In this document: positions 48,201-57,600 of the stretch, piece by piece | How the letters are laid out: each line of letters begins with the position of its first letter | Position numbering within the stretch: the stretch's first letter is position 1 | Assembly (NCBI GenBank): GCA_964019415.1 | Contig: OZ025884.1 | Location: 3,789,193-3,853,192 of the forward strand | Reading direction: 5' to 3' | Length of the DNA: 64,000 bases | DNA from: Ianthella basta | Lineage: Eukaryota > Porifera > Demospongiae > Verongiida > Ianthellidae | Notes under the pieces: model-generated | Seen by the model: only the letters and a program-made list of their open reading frames with translations | What the model was told of the DNA's origin: nothing | Databases searched by the model: none | Translations under genes and position numbers: made by a program

Positions 48201-51200
48201 ACCACCTGCACTGATTCAGTCATCAGGCCTGGCTAACTTTGGCCTATATCGCCCCTGCCTTTTCCTTGAGTTCAGAGCAAATCAGTTCCCTGACAATATG
48301 TGTTTCTCTGCAGATATCCTAAGAAGTGATTTTGGAGCACTCAGCGTTGCCGTATGTGTATCGCAGTCTCGGCAATGGCTTTATGCTTTTGAGATTCGGC
48401 AGCTTGTACTGGCAAAAATGCTTGCTCCCGTTGTCGGAGATGGAGTGAGACGTATAGCTATCCTAAACCAGAAGTTGGATGCGGCTGTGGTTGTTGCCCC
48501 AACAGCAGTTTCAATGCTGCCACTAAGGGGTTCTTTGGTATCTGACCTAGAGAGTGTTGTACCTGGCGTAACCATTGTAGTCCGAGCTTCATGGCCTGAC
48601 ACATGCTCCTCAGATGCATTCTGTACCATAGCGAGAGACCTTCTTGGAGAAAATGCAATGCTCTTTCTTAAAGTGGAGTTGCTGAGCAGTGGCGCTATGA
48701 CTATTGAAGCTGGAGTGATGGACTTCAAATTGGGATCTCTTACCTTGTCCTCTGCATCACTGCAAATAAGAGTTTCACCCACTACTTTCAGTTTGGGAAT
48801 TGAAGCTAGTTTGGATTTACAAACTCCACCTGTAACTCTAACTGGAGCTCTTAGGCTGAAGCTGCCCAGTTTGTCAGTTGCTTTGGAAATGTCCCTATCT
48901 GGCTGCTGGAATAATGCATTTGGCATTTCCATCCTAGACATATGCGACCTATACCTCGCTGTTACTCTTACTCCTGGAGTACCTGTTCCTGGGATTGCAT
49001 TTGGCGGTAGAGTACGTGTAGGCCTCGAGCAATGTTACCAGTTGGAAGCAGCAGGATATATCGGCTTAGGTTCCCCTGTACCTGAAGACAACTTTTTCTA
49101 TGCTGAAATGGGTCCACTGACTCTGCAAAGGGTGTTGGATATGTTCTGTGTTTCATTCACCCTGCCTTCATTCCTTGGAGACACTGGGTATCCAGAAGGA
49201 TTTCAAGTATCGTTTGCACTAGCTGATATAACCATATCATCCATTTCATTGTTCATTCCACGCGGATTTTACTACAGAGGAACATTAAACATTTTTGGTT
49301 TTAGAGTTTTTGCAGAGATGCTACTGGATCCACCCAGACTGATCGACATTACCTGTAGGTTGAGCCCACTTCGCCTTGCTGGAGGTTTGCTGGCAATGTA
49401 TGAATCTCGTGCTGTTACATCCAGAGGACCTTTCCTTGAAGTCTACATTGCTACTCCAATTGTTCGGGCAAACGCTTCCGGGTATGTCAACTTGTTTGGT
49501 ATTGAAGCTGAAGGGATACTGGTAGTATCCAATACAGGGTTTGAGGTTTCTGTTTACGGTAATCTCTTTGGTGTTTTGGAGGCAGAGCTTACTGCATATG
49601 CTAGTATTGGCAATCTACTTGATTCAGAGTTTCGTGTTTCAGGAAGGCTCAGAATTAGTATCCTTAAGGCAATTGAAGACGCTGTTGTGGGTGTAATACG
49701 TGCAGCTGCTGAAGGTGCTGAAAGAGCAATATCGGGAGCCCAAGAAAAACTAAGAGAAGCTGAAGTGGTGTTTGACAAAGCTGTTGAAGTTCTCAGAGCT
49801 GCTGAAGGTGAAGTCCGTGCAGCAAGATCAAAAGTGACTGATGCACGAAATAAGCTAGATGGATTGAGGCGCAGTCTAGATGCACTCTGCAAATTCCGGT
49901 CCTGTCCAAATGGTGAGCTTGTGTGTACATAAAGAGCACTTTGTCACACTGTGTGTTTTTGTGTATGACTGTGTATGTCTGTGTGTGTGTTTAAATTCAA
50001 TCGTTGGACAGCAGTGAATCAAATCAGAGAATAATCAGTAAGTAAATGACAATCGTATAGTACTTGGTGGTCGTCCACAAAGGAAAACCTATAATCAACA
50101 GATAAGTGTATGACAGACAGATGATTTTTATCTGTAGAAGACATTTTGCAATTCATTCTCCTTAATCCCTGTGACTTGTGCAGTGTTCCATGTTGTGTTT
50201 TCGCTTGAATTGTGAACAAACAACTGCACAGATAGATTCACAACTATACAAAGTGAATTGTGCAAAAGTTATATAGAAATGGCATGCAGCACATTTCATT
50301 CAATGCCGTTATGTGAAAGCGCATAGCTGAATCTGTCTGTTCGTAATCTCCTTTTGTCAGCTCACAGTCGATGTGAGCCCCAGTGCTGTTATGGGCACCT
50401 CATTGGGAGTGTTGTAAGGGGGAGACGCATTAGGATGGCCATGCTCATGATGGATGCCACATGGTTTCCCTCCATAATTGTGGGGCATGTTTTGTTTACA
50501 TTTACACAGTTGCTAATGGACATGAATAGTTATAATATATGTGCTCACTTCAGCAAAATGAAGATTTTTACACAAATGTATAGAATGGGAGCAAAGGTAC
50601 AGTCATGCGTGTTTTCTCGGGCACACTAAAAGTTTCACCATTGGCTGACATGCCAATACTAATTTCAAGAAATTCAGTATGCATCCATTTAGATACAGCA
50701 AACTGTTACTTAGTATGAGGAATTTTGTAACTTGTAAGGCTGTAACAATTTTTATTTTCATAATTTGAAGCTTAAAATAGATTCATTCATGTACCGAAAT
50801 GTATACAGTCTACATTACTTCACCTAAACAACTGTTTCATGAATAATATGAATTTATTCACTTTGAAACATTTAGCTGAATTTGTACCATGCACCTAATT
50901 ATGGAATTGAAACAGGTATGTATATATATGAGAAACTTAACCACATTGTGTTATCACACATTTAGGCCATTTCTCCACCCAAACAATGACACATGAGGAA
51001 CATCCTGTTTCAGATGTAGTCAAAGATGATAGACAGTCTTCTAAACTAGACTCTTCACATAAGCACATGATTCCAGTGGGCAAGATTTCACCTGTTTGTA
51101 CTCTCTGAGCCTTTTCTCAACCCCATAGTGTGTGACACTGAGGATTTGTTGAGTGATGCGGATACACGGGAAATGTAGTTTCCTACTTCCTCTAGTTCAT

Positions 51201-54130
51201 GGTAGTGTGTGCATGCATGCTTGGATTAAAATACAGCTAAGAAACATGCACAGCACTCAAACCAGGCAATTGCTTGTGCACAGTTTGCGTAACCAAGTGA
51301 CAAGTTGGGCTTGCTGAGTAATGGCTCTCCCACTGTAAAATGTCAAGACATTTGCATGGAAGCCAAAGGAAAATGGTGTTTACCGAGCCTCTTTGTCTAG
51401 TAATGGTACACAAATGCATCACTCAGCTTCAGTGCATTCTATTTTATGATGAATATTGGGCTACTGTAGCACTGGAGATCATTAATGCATTAAGAAGCAA
51501 GCAACTAGCTTGCAAGAAAAACTGTGTACCAAAACAGTATTTTGGTATCTGATTAATTCTACAATTGCACAAAAATGCTAAACTACAAAGGTCAAATAAG
51601 TTGTGCAATAGCCCACATTGTTTACAGATATTACTTCTGTGGTACTTATCACAAGTTACTACCGAAATTCTGCCGAGCTTGGTGGAAGTTCATATAGTTT
51701 TTCTTGAATGGCCGAGTAGCTAACTGTGAAATGTCTGCTCCTGTTGGCACATGTCTACACTGTATTTTCAGACATATCTGACTTGTTCGTATTCTAATTA
51801 ACGATTCAGATGGTTTGGAGCGAGAGAACAGCTGCACATACGTATTTCTAGTCTTAGTCGTAAGCCGCACCACTGCCTTTCTGCCATGCACTTTTCAGAT
51901 TATGTCATCACATGACATGTCTGAAAATGGAGGCAAGGTCAGGCTGGCATAGCTTTGTGTATTCAGGCAAGAAGGCGGAGTTAGGCACTGGCTATTTGAG
52001 GCTAAGACTGGCTCTTAATATTAGTATGTCTCGTCATACTGTTACAGGCAAATCATGCAATCCATATGCAAGGGTGCTCGCAGGGATTTTCAAATTGGTA
52101 CACACACAAAGAAAATTTTAACTTGTTGCAATGCGCACGGCAATATCGCAATTAATTCAATGAAGTACAATCAATGCATCTGATCAAATAGCAAATTTTG
52201 GTCTTGATAATAGTTAGTGTACATAATAATATGAATTTACATAATGGACAAAAAAATTGAAAGTTGAAATTATTATTGGTGGTAGTGATAAATCATGCGG
52301 TGTCTGGTGTAGGTACAGTACTGATTAGAAATACTGTACCATAGTGAGTGCGTTCAGACTGCACGTACGTGCGAGCAGCGTGTGGGTACGCGCGAGTAAG
52401 CGCAAAGTTAACACTTCGATATGTGCAAAAGGGCCGCTGTTTCGTCATTGCTCTGACGTCATAGTAAAAATGGACACAGGCGGCAGCATCTATGCGCGAC
52501 TAGGTAATAGGTGTTAATGCCTTGTACACAATGACGTAGCGAACGAAACTTAATACAGAATGAAGATGCGTCGTATTTGATCGAGCGTCGACGGCTTCAT
52601 GTCGATTTCAGAAGAGAAAAGCCTGTTTAAAAGCCCTTGCCGTTACAAGAATTTTGTATAAATAATTGTGCTTACAACTGCGCGTAACTGCGCATACCGC
52701 ATAACAGTACACGCGCGTGCGGTCGCCAGCGTTTGGTGTGCGGTTTTCTGGTATAGTATTTCTAATCAGTACAGTAGGAGTGCAATTCTTCTATATATTT
52801 GTTGCATCAAACTCTCAGATGACAGCAGTATCATGGTGTATGTGAAGAAGAGCCAACCCAGAAAGACGTTCATCAGTCATATTGCTTCTTAAGTACATGG
52901 ATTCATATTATGTATCCAACAATCATTCTGGGCTGCTCTGTAATGCTACTTCCATTTCCCAGATGGCACACCAATGACTGCAATCTGCCATGCACAGCTT
53001 TGCAGAGAACCGAGCAATACAGCTGCAATTGAACTGAAGTAACTTGTGACATGCACCGCACATGCCTCTGTATGTTAATATACAGCCAGTCTCTCAAAAA
53101 TACAAACGTGTGCAAGACTATTTTGCCAAAGTACAGGCAGAAAGTGTAGAGACCCACAATTATTTTCATAGGAGCTGGTAATGCATTCACTGGTAGGAAT
53201 TTTCATGCATACAACTACTTAATTGGGTGGTGGGAATTGCTGCATTGAATGAGTAATCCCAAATAACTTTGTATCATTCTTCTCTGCAGTTTGCATCCCC
53301 TTTCTGTGTCCTTGTGGCTGCGCAGCTCGTGTCTGGGGGGCATGTGTTCTGCCTTGCATAAAGTGGGACAGCTGCTGCTTCAAACTTCCCGATCCCCTTT
53401 GTGTCCTCTATAACATTGGTTGTGCAATCCTTAGAGCTCCAGTGGAACTGCTCATTCTTGCAGCCAAGGCCATTTTGCTGGTTGTGGAAGCAGTTTTATA
53501 TGCTGCTGAACTTTTATTGAGAGGTCTTCAAGTCATTGTTGACAAAGCTCGAGTCGTAGTGGACATACTAATCGCTGTTCTTGAAGCAATAAAGTTCACT
53601 GTGAGAATTGGATTAAAAGCTCTTGAGGCAGTAGTTTCCTTCCTGCTAACTGGAATTATTGATATACGAGAAATTGGATTCGACCTTGCTATTGGCCTTT
53701 TCAGGCATGGTAGCATCTCTGCATACATGGATGTCAGCTTCTTCAGGCAATCACCAATCAGACTGCAAATCACGCTACCAATATTCAATCCTCTTGCTCT
53801 GGTTGGTGATCTAGTTGAGCGTGCTGTACCAGGACTTGGCCGGAAGAAGCGTGACTTTGGAGGCAAAGCGAACAAGGTCCTCTGGTGAGTCATTCTCTTG
53901 TAATCTGTATAATTATACATACATTATTGATGCTGACAATCTGACTGTACTTGATATACAATCACTTATGTATGCATGCATGTACTGTTTGGAAGGCTGT
54001 ATATGCAGCATGGCATGGGACATTAGCTTGCAAGTACCAGCTTGCATGTGCATGTGTGAACTCCTCCGTGTACCTTCACAGGTTGGCCGAACACTTCAAA
54101 ACAAAGGGCCACATTCTTCCAGTATACTAA
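32602..54130 (+). CDS. Copy C: complete EMI/EGF giant extracellular protein gene (14 exons, about 1,699 aa)
   Basis: Exons are 32602-32720, 33826-33957, 34864-34964, 36184-36279, 36495-36590, 36943-37044, 38105-38227, 38321-38434, 38914-39030, 45200-45316, 45533-45655, 46697-49912, 53290-53884 and 54082-54130. All junctions are GT/AG and in phase. The total is 5,100 nt, divisible by three, with one stop at the end. Order of modules: signal peptide (1-24), EMI-like domain (about 40-117), three EGF (118-215), five DxDEC/DxNEC calcium-binding EGF (216-413), an unrecognised beta-rich region (about 414-1400), coiled coil (to about 1485), Cys-rich linker plus amphipathic helices, RKKR and a tail. 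EMI plus EGF indicates secretion and protein-protein contacts, perhaps multimerisation; the precise role is unknown. Confidence 0.85.
33826..33957 (+). CDS. Copy C exon 2: Tyr-rich EMI-like domain, first half
   Basis: After tgttcctgcag, the exon encodes [20 protein letters not shown], more Tyr, then [15 protein letters not shown]. It has fourteen tyrosines in about 28 residues between the first two Cys. Phase is 2 in and 2 out. Confidence 0.75.
34864..34964 (+). CDS. Copy C exon 3: EMI-like domain, second half
   Basis: The exon encodes [20 protein letters not shown], then [14 protein letters not shown]. The closing CC-x-GY...C is the hallmark end of EMI domains. Phase is 2 in and 1 out, which fits the EGF exons that follow. 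Confidence 0.75.
34965..36183 (+). other. Copy C intron 3
   Basis: The intron is 1.2 kb. No exon, transposon motif or repeat is recognised. Confidence 0.45.
36184..36279 (+). CDS. Copy C exon 4: EGF repeat
   Basis: The 96-nt phase 1-1 exon encodes [20 protein letters not shown], then GWAGSSCSQ. The six Cys are in EGF spacing of the short, non-calcium type. Confidence 0.85.
36495..36590 (+). CDS. Copy C exon 5: EGF repeat
   Basis: The 96-nt phase 1-1 exon encodes [20 protein letters not shown], then GWTGPTCNQ. Its similarity to exon 4 suggests exon duplication. Confidence 0.85.
36943..37044 (+). CDS. Copy C exon 6: EGF repeat
   Basis: The 102-nt phase 1-1 exon encodes [20 protein letters not shown], then GYTGSRCEQ. 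It is the furthest 5' exon still present in copy B. Confidence 0.85.
38105..38227 (+). CDS. Copy C exon 7: calcium-binding EGF
   Basis: The 123-nt exon encodes [20 protein letters not shown], then GSFTCEC and LLRMDGINC. The DxNEC start fits the calcium-binding consensus. Confidence 0.85.
38321..38434 (+). CDS. Copy C exon 8: calcium-binding EGF
   Basis: The 114-nt exon encodes [20 protein letters not shown], then [14 protein letters not shown]. It is intact here, whereas the copy B counterpart is split by a foldback insertion. Confidence 0.85.
38914..39030 (+). CDS. Copy C exon 9: calcium-binding EGF
   Basis: The 117-nt exon encodes [20 protein letters not shown], then [15 protein letters not shown]. 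It is phase 1-1. Confidence 0.85.
   Translation, partial: TLMSALELCPVITSVTISLVPLFASVVQDMNCKALGHA
39198..39260. repeat. (GT)n microsatellite
   Basis: The run is about 63 bases of uninterrupted GT just inside the large intron of copy C. Confidence 0.95.
39565..40013 (-). pseudogene. HIRAN-like accessory gene of element 1, start region frameshifted
   Basis: Read on the minus strand, a possible ATG at 40013 gives [11 protein letters not shown] frame change then leads to [34 protein letters not shown], then [16 protein letters not shown] and [19 protein letters not shown] at the start, (R)EPxNxxDxxAVAI in the middle and VGHxP next are what I know of HIRAN domains, the module that binds 3' single-stranded DNA ends in HLTF. 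From about 39985 to the stop the frame is open. The family call rests on motif reading only. Confidence 0.6.
40041..40187. promoter_or_regulatory. Direct repeats in the divergent promoter gap of element 1
   Basis: cacaatcaaaaggcaagggc at 40041 and cacaatcaaagggaagtgca at 40133 each start a block. The blocks share caaggtgattRaccttggcc and end in tgcacgtgt. They lie between the two divergent ORFs, so they are plausible transposase-binding or promoter sites. Confidence 0.5.
40211..41878 (+). pseudogene. Tigger-like DDD transposase of element 1 (frameshifted)
   Basis: ATG 40211 starts [20 protein letters not shown] and the N-terminal CENP-B/psq-type helix-turn-helix ([15 protein letters not shown]). 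A second helix-turn-helix follows after a frame change (40414-40659). The DDE_1 core is [10 protein letters not shown] (Asp 40730), LLMDNSGCH (Asp 41052) and [15 protein letters not shown] (Asp 41151). One-base losses near 40846 and 40965, plus a stop at 40903, break the core. The C-terminus lies in another frame (41678-41878) and ends [14 protein letters not shown], like a degenerate PCNA-interacting peptide. The length is normal for Tigger, but it is inactive. Confidence 0.85.
42091..42693. other. Intron DNA between the two transposons
   Basis: About 600 bases hold the CA microsatellite near the right end and no gene. gattcaaatcctac near 42399 resembles a tRNA B box, but no cloverleaf could be built. 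Confidence 0.4.
42606..42662. repeat. (CA)n microsatellite, imperfect
   Basis: The run is CA-rich with G/T interruptions, between the two Tigger-like elements. Confidence 0.8.
43029..43418 (-). CDS. HIRAN-like accessory ORF of element 2 (129 aa, intact)
   Basis: Minus-strand ATG at 43418 ([20 protein letters not shown]) runs to a stop at 43029 with no break. Motifs follow the element 1 [61 protein letters not shown] and [10 protein letters not shown]. The conserved order SxxRGxHxY, REx(D/N)N, DKxAVA, GHxP and NRGAGYG in both elements supports a real gene. It matches a stand-alone HIRAN-like fold as far as motif reading allows. The frame is intact while the neighbouring transposase has lost its catalytic core. 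Its role in transposition is unknown; binding DNA ends at forks is an inference from HLTF. Confidence 0.65.
   Translation of the reverse strand: MYGNLCPEEKLSVEVDSYIRGIHVYNRNCGRKLEIPYSYERESDNCIDKFAVAVCKRGKVKGHVPRHLSRLFSTFLQRDSSKGMAEVTGERVNRGAGYGVNVPCKFSLFGKKVYVECLQLLCDTTMNPQ
43590..44707 (+). pseudogene. Tigger-like transposase of element 2, catalytic core deleted
   Basis: ATG 43590 starts [20 protein letters not shown] and a CENP-B/psq-type helix-turn-helix ([16 protein letters not shown]). An in-frame TAA at 43794-43796 interrupts it, then [20 protein letters not shown] and [17 protein letters not shown] form the second helix-turn-helix. The segment with the first Asp (WNMDETG in element 1) is missing after CKGGKNSKK, and the part with the second and third Asp is missing after [12 protein letters not shown]. 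The last stretch (44528-44707) reads [20 protein letters not shown] and ends [10 protein letters not shown], a canonical Q-x-x-L-x-x-F-F PCNA-interacting peptide. Confidence 0.85.
45200..45316 (+). CDS. Copy C exon 10: calcium-binding EGF
   Basis: The 117-nt exon encodes [20 protein letters not shown], then [14 protein letters not shown]. It is separated from exon 9 by the 6.2 kb transposon-filled intron; the copy B equivalent intron is 1.5 kb. Confidence 0.85.
45533..45655 (+). CDS. Copy C exon 11: calcium-binding EGF
   Basis: The 123-nt exon encodes [20 protein letters not shown], then [20 protein letters not shown]. The donor gagg|gtaagt keeps phase 1 into the giant exon. Confidence 0.85.
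45656..46696 (+). other. Copy C intron 11
   Basis: The intron is 1.04 kb, homologous to 12595-14459 of copy B without its 760-base insertion. No gene is seen. Confidence 0.6.
46697..49912 (+). CDS. Copy C exon 12: giant exon, unrecognised beta-rich region plus coiled coil
   Basis: The exon is 3,216 nt (1,072 codons), without introns, from the acceptor ctttacag ([11 protein letters not shown]) to the donor AATG|gtgagc. It has many alternating hydrophobic strands with recurring aromatic-Gly turns (for example [28 protein letters not shown]). Cys are few outside an N-terminal NGGLCAC cluster and several scattered pairs. The last 75 residues ([20 protein letters not shown] and on) read as a charged coiled coil, then CKFRSC. 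I do not recognise a Pfam-like family. It is the best conserved part between copies A and C, and both are fully open. Confidence 0.88.
52071..52915. repeat. Insertion in copy C intron 12 relative to copy A
   Basis: Copy A runs from ccatatgca straight to a tcaacgatcgttctggg-type sequence. Copy C has about 845 extra bases between these, AT-rich at the left, with a MITE nested inside (52321-52769). No coding sequence is recognised. Confidence 0.65.
52321..52769. mobile_element. Nested MITE with CTGATTAGAAATACT ends
   Basis: The left end CTGATTAGAAATACTGTACC faces its near reverse complement ending at 52769. TACAGTA flanks both sides (52314-52320 and 52770-52776). It is rich in CpG and cgtacg/gcgcg motifs unlike the AT-rich surroundings. 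The duplication length (7, perhaps 8 with one mismatch) suggests a hAT-like origin, unproven. Confidence 0.75.
53290..53884 (+). CDS. Copy C exon 13: Cys-rich linker, amphipathic helices and RKKR site
   Basis: The 595-nt exon is phase 1 in and 2 out. It begins [20 protein letters not shown], then [10 protein letters not shown]. The long helical stretch [20 protein letters not shown] continues for about 70 residues and the exon ends [17 protein letters not shown]. It matches copy A closely, which supports selection on the protein. Confidence 0.88.
54082..54130 (+). CDS. Copy C exon 14: last coding exon
   Basis: After the acceptor cttcacag, the exon encodes [15 protein letters not shown] and TAA at 54128-54130. 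It is identical in peptide to copy A. Confidence 0.8.
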
Positions 54131-55594
54131 CTGATGTTCTTAGCTAACTTACTTGACACCTGATATAAAGTAATAGTGTTCCAGTTAGTACAGGTGATTA
54201 TACATATACAGGTACATAATGTTATGTAAGTATAATATGCACATATCCTATATGTACCCATAATTATGCATACATTTGGTAGTATAATATGTTTACAACA
54301 CATACACATGATCATTGCATTTATTATACATTTTGTATGATGTACATAAATATAGTGCTTGTTACATGATGAAGCCATACATCAAAGGAAGTAATTGTGC
54401 TTTATTTTCGCAAATGCACTGGATAACGCACAGTTGCCTTATTTGGAAACGTATAACGTATTGTTTGTTTTATAACGCACTGCTTTCCATGGGGCTCTTA
54501 TTGACATATCCCATCATTTTCTAGCTTTACGTAAACGCTTTGTCTGCTGTTTTAGCAAAATTCCTTTGATATTCAGCACATTGTGGACTTTAACGGGAAC
54601 TTTGGCTACTCAATGATGAGTGCATAACACTTAGAAGAAAATGGCCATCCCCAAAAATCTATGCCTAGCACAGCACTGCACATGCATGTTTGATGGCAGA
54701 CACTTGGAATTATGCATGCAATATCTTTACATTCTTCTGAATGTGATTTTAGTGTAAAGGAATTCGAAGGTCTCTCCACTCTCCAAGCTCTACCTTCCAA
54801 CTCCAGTCTGCATTCTGCAGGGAAGGTCTGAGTTCACACGCCGCTAATTAGCAGGTCTTCAGAATCATCTGCCATAACGCCGACTGAAACACCGCGTCGC
54901 CTTATTCAGAACTAGGGGCCGCTAACAGCCTTTTCCCTCACTAAGCCTAGGCTTTCACCTTTCTTTGTCAAGAGGAGCGTGTTCTCCGGTTTCTGTAGTA
55001 ATTACAGTCTAGTTCGTTCGGTAACATGATTCGATGGCAAGAGAATTCAAGCGCAAATCGTTTCTGTTCGAACTGTAACAAGCCAGTTATCACATAGCTC
55101 CTCGGCGTTTCGCTAGTTTATCGCACTCGAGCGCTTCGCGCCCTCCTCAATGATGAGTACATAACGCTCATCCCCAAAAATCAATGTTCGCTAATTTATC
55201 GCACTCGGGAGCTCACGGCTGTTTCGGCAGCTTATTATTCTTGTTCTCCTTCCCACCGAATATTTGCGCGCTCCTAGCGCACGACACGGGGCACCTACGG
55301 ACCCAAGTCGTGTACGAGGACTTGCGTACCTATAGGTCAAGGACTAGGATCTGAGCGCCGGTGTCAATCCGATAAGTACAGCCCTGGAGCGGGCAGGAAA
55401 TGTGTCCTCCCTGTGTATTAAAGATACACCAATACCGCCATTTTTTGTTGCGCTGGCATACCTTACTGTACGCGGCAGCCGCTTTATCTAAAAGTGGCGT
55501 AACTGTGCTCGATGCTCTACACAATCTTCAGCTAATTTAAGGAAGGGGTATTAGTCAGCGCTGTTATCAATCTGATGTGACCATAGTCCTTTGG
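54131..55594. other. 3' UTR of copy C and downstream repeat-like spacer
   Basis: Homology to copy A continues to about 54360, with AATATA where copy A has AATAAA. Further on, caatgatgagtRcataac and ccatccccaaaaatc-type sequence occurs twice (54612-54660 and 55149-55185), so a dispersed repeat is present. No gene is recognised. Confidence 0.45.
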
Positions 55595-55958
55595 GTATGC
55601 AAAAACTGAACAAACAAGTGTATAAAAATCCTTTTAGAATCAAAAGGGATTTAGGAATTGTCAGCAAGAAAGCATAGAAACAAGCAATTAACAGTAACTC
55701 AACACCATGATGAACCACTTTGCCGTGAAGTTCGCTATGCATTCAATTTCCTTGTAACTACATGGGACTGGCTAGCTAGACATTTGGGCCCATGTAGCTG
55801 TACAAGGGAATTAGGAATGCATAGCGAACTTCACGGCAATGTGGTTCATCATGGTATTGAGTTACTGTTGCTTGTTTCTATGCTTTTTCTGCTGGCCATT
55901 CCTAAATCACTTTTGATTCTAAAAGAATATTTTTACACATTTTGTGCACTCTGCATAC
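55595..55958. mobile_element. Foldback element of about 360 bp
   Basis: The arms are centred near 55778. gtatgcaaaaactg at the left faces a gcatac-ending sequence at the right, and catgatgaaccactttgccg faces cggcaatgtggttcatcatg. Arms are about 165 bases. No clear target duplication was found. The RLE LINE remnant begins immediately to its right. Confidence 0.8.
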
Positions 55959-57600
55959 TCTGCACCATCCACCCTCCTTTGGGGGGAAACCCCCTTACAG
56001 TCTTCTGAAGGAGTGCAGCAAGGGGACCCACTAGGCCCACTTTTGTTCTGTCTTGCTATCCATCCACTAATAGAAAAGCTCACTTCTGAGTTCGTTGTTT
56101 TCTATCTGGATGATGGCTCACTTGGTGGCAGAGTTGGGGAGGTCCTTCGGGATCTCCAGACAGTGGAGGGTGCAGCGGAGGAGCTGGGGCTCCAGTTGAA
56201 CAGAGGAAAGTCAGAGGTCATTGGACACAACTCTGCCTCCCTGGAACCCTTACTGGCTGCAGCCCCAGAGCTGAAAGTAACCAGCCCAGAGCAAGCTACC
56301 CTCCTCGGCTCTGCTGTGGGGAATGTGGAGTCTGTATCCAGAACCATACAGGAGAAGACTGAGATGCTTGGGGTCATGGGGAACAGACTGCAGTACCTCC
56401 ATGCCCATGATGCCATCCTCCTCCTTCTTAGCTTCTTAGCTATTCCTAAGCTGCTTTACACCCTTCGCACTTCTCCTTGTTTTGCCTCTCCGGAGCTTGT
56501 GGCCTATGACAACATGCTAAGGGCCATCACTAGCAGTGTCACCAACACCCACTTTGGAGAACAGGATTCATCCTGGACACAGGCCTCCCTTCCGGTGAAG
56601 CATGGCGGCCTGGGCATCCGGAGCGCAGTGCAGCTTGCACCTTCCGCCTTCTTGGCTTCTGCAGCTGCCTCCTCTAATCTTGTTTGCCAAATCCTTCCAG
56701 ACCGCCTGGCAGGCACCCTGGACACTGCTAGGGAGGAGGCCCTGGGGACAGGGTTCAGACGTCACCCCTCCATCAGAACCTGCTTCCCATCATCAAAGGA
56801 ACTGGGACCTCCCCAAAGTTCTAGAGACCTCTGCGTCTCTACTGGAGGCTGCACCCGACATCCAATCCCGAGCACGACTGTTAGCAGCTGCTAACAAAGA
56901 GTCCGGAGCATGGCTGAACACCCTTCCAGTCTCATCACTGGGACTGAGGATGGATGATGACACTGTCCGGGTGGCAGTGGGTCTCCGCCTTGGGATTCCC
57001 TTGTGCCGGCCGCATCAATGCAGCCTGTGTGGGGCTGAAGTTGACAACCTAGCCACCCACGGCCTCAGCTGCAGACGAAGTGAGGGACGCCACCCTCGAC
57101 ACGCAGCCCTGAATGAAATCATCCATCGTTCACTGTCCTCAGCACACATCCCTTCTCGTCTTGAACCTTCTGGAGTCTATCGCACAGATGGGAAACGACC
57201 TGATGGCATTTCAATGGTGCCGTGGAGGCATGGGAGGGTCTTGGTCTGGGATGCAACATGCCCAGATACCTTTGCCCCCTCCCATGTCCAAGTGCTGCAA
57301 CATCCTCTGGTGCAGTAGCAAAGCAGGCAGAACAGGCGAAGAAGGCCAAGTATGCCCACCTAGATGCGAACCACTACTTCGTCCCGTTGGTGGTCGAGAC
57401 ATCGGGAGTCCTAGGCCCGGAGGCTCTCCTATTTCTGCGGGACCTGGGACATCGGCTCAAGGAGGCAACAGGAGAACCAAGATCCCACCAGTTTCTGCTG
57501 CAGCGATTGTCAGTGGCAGTGCAGCGGGGAAATGCCGCGGCGGTGCAGGGAACCCTGAAGGGATCCATGGACTCTGGGTGGGATGGGTATTGACTCTCCT
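55959..57600 (+). mobile_element. 5'-truncated RLE-type LINE remnant
   Basis: The remnant starts just before the RT B box (SSEGVQQGDPLGPLLFCLAI) and continues FYLDDGSLGG (C box, 56098 on), LNRGKSEVIGHN and WTQASLPVKHGGLGIRSA. A frame change near 56740-56790 leads to LLEAAPDIQSRARLLAAANK and CSLCGAEVDNLATHGLSC, a CCHC-type knuckle at about 57020-57070. Next come KRPDGISMVPWRHGRVLVWD (RPD...D of a restriction-like endonuclease) and, after another frame change near 57310, AKQAEQAKKAKYAHLDANHY to a stop at 57591-57593. The C-box has LDD where most RTs have ADD. A (TTTG)n-rich stretch follows. It is the same family as 6930-8158, but better preserved. Confidence 0.82.

Larger units (their letters stand above)
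49913..53289 (+). other. Copy C intron 12
   Basis: The intron is 3.38 kb, homologous to copy A 2747-5310 but with an insertion at about 52071-52915. It also holds the conserved acceptor-like segment at 50369-50629. Confidence 0.7.

Noticed and set aside
48381-48941. 186-residue minus open frame, also at 1218-1778
   Set aside because: It is antisense to the giant exon in a low-stop codon context, with no motif or independent support.
55551-56008. Two similar small proteins on opposite strands (MHSELHG...)
   Set aside because: They are the two arms of one foldback element read in opposite directions.
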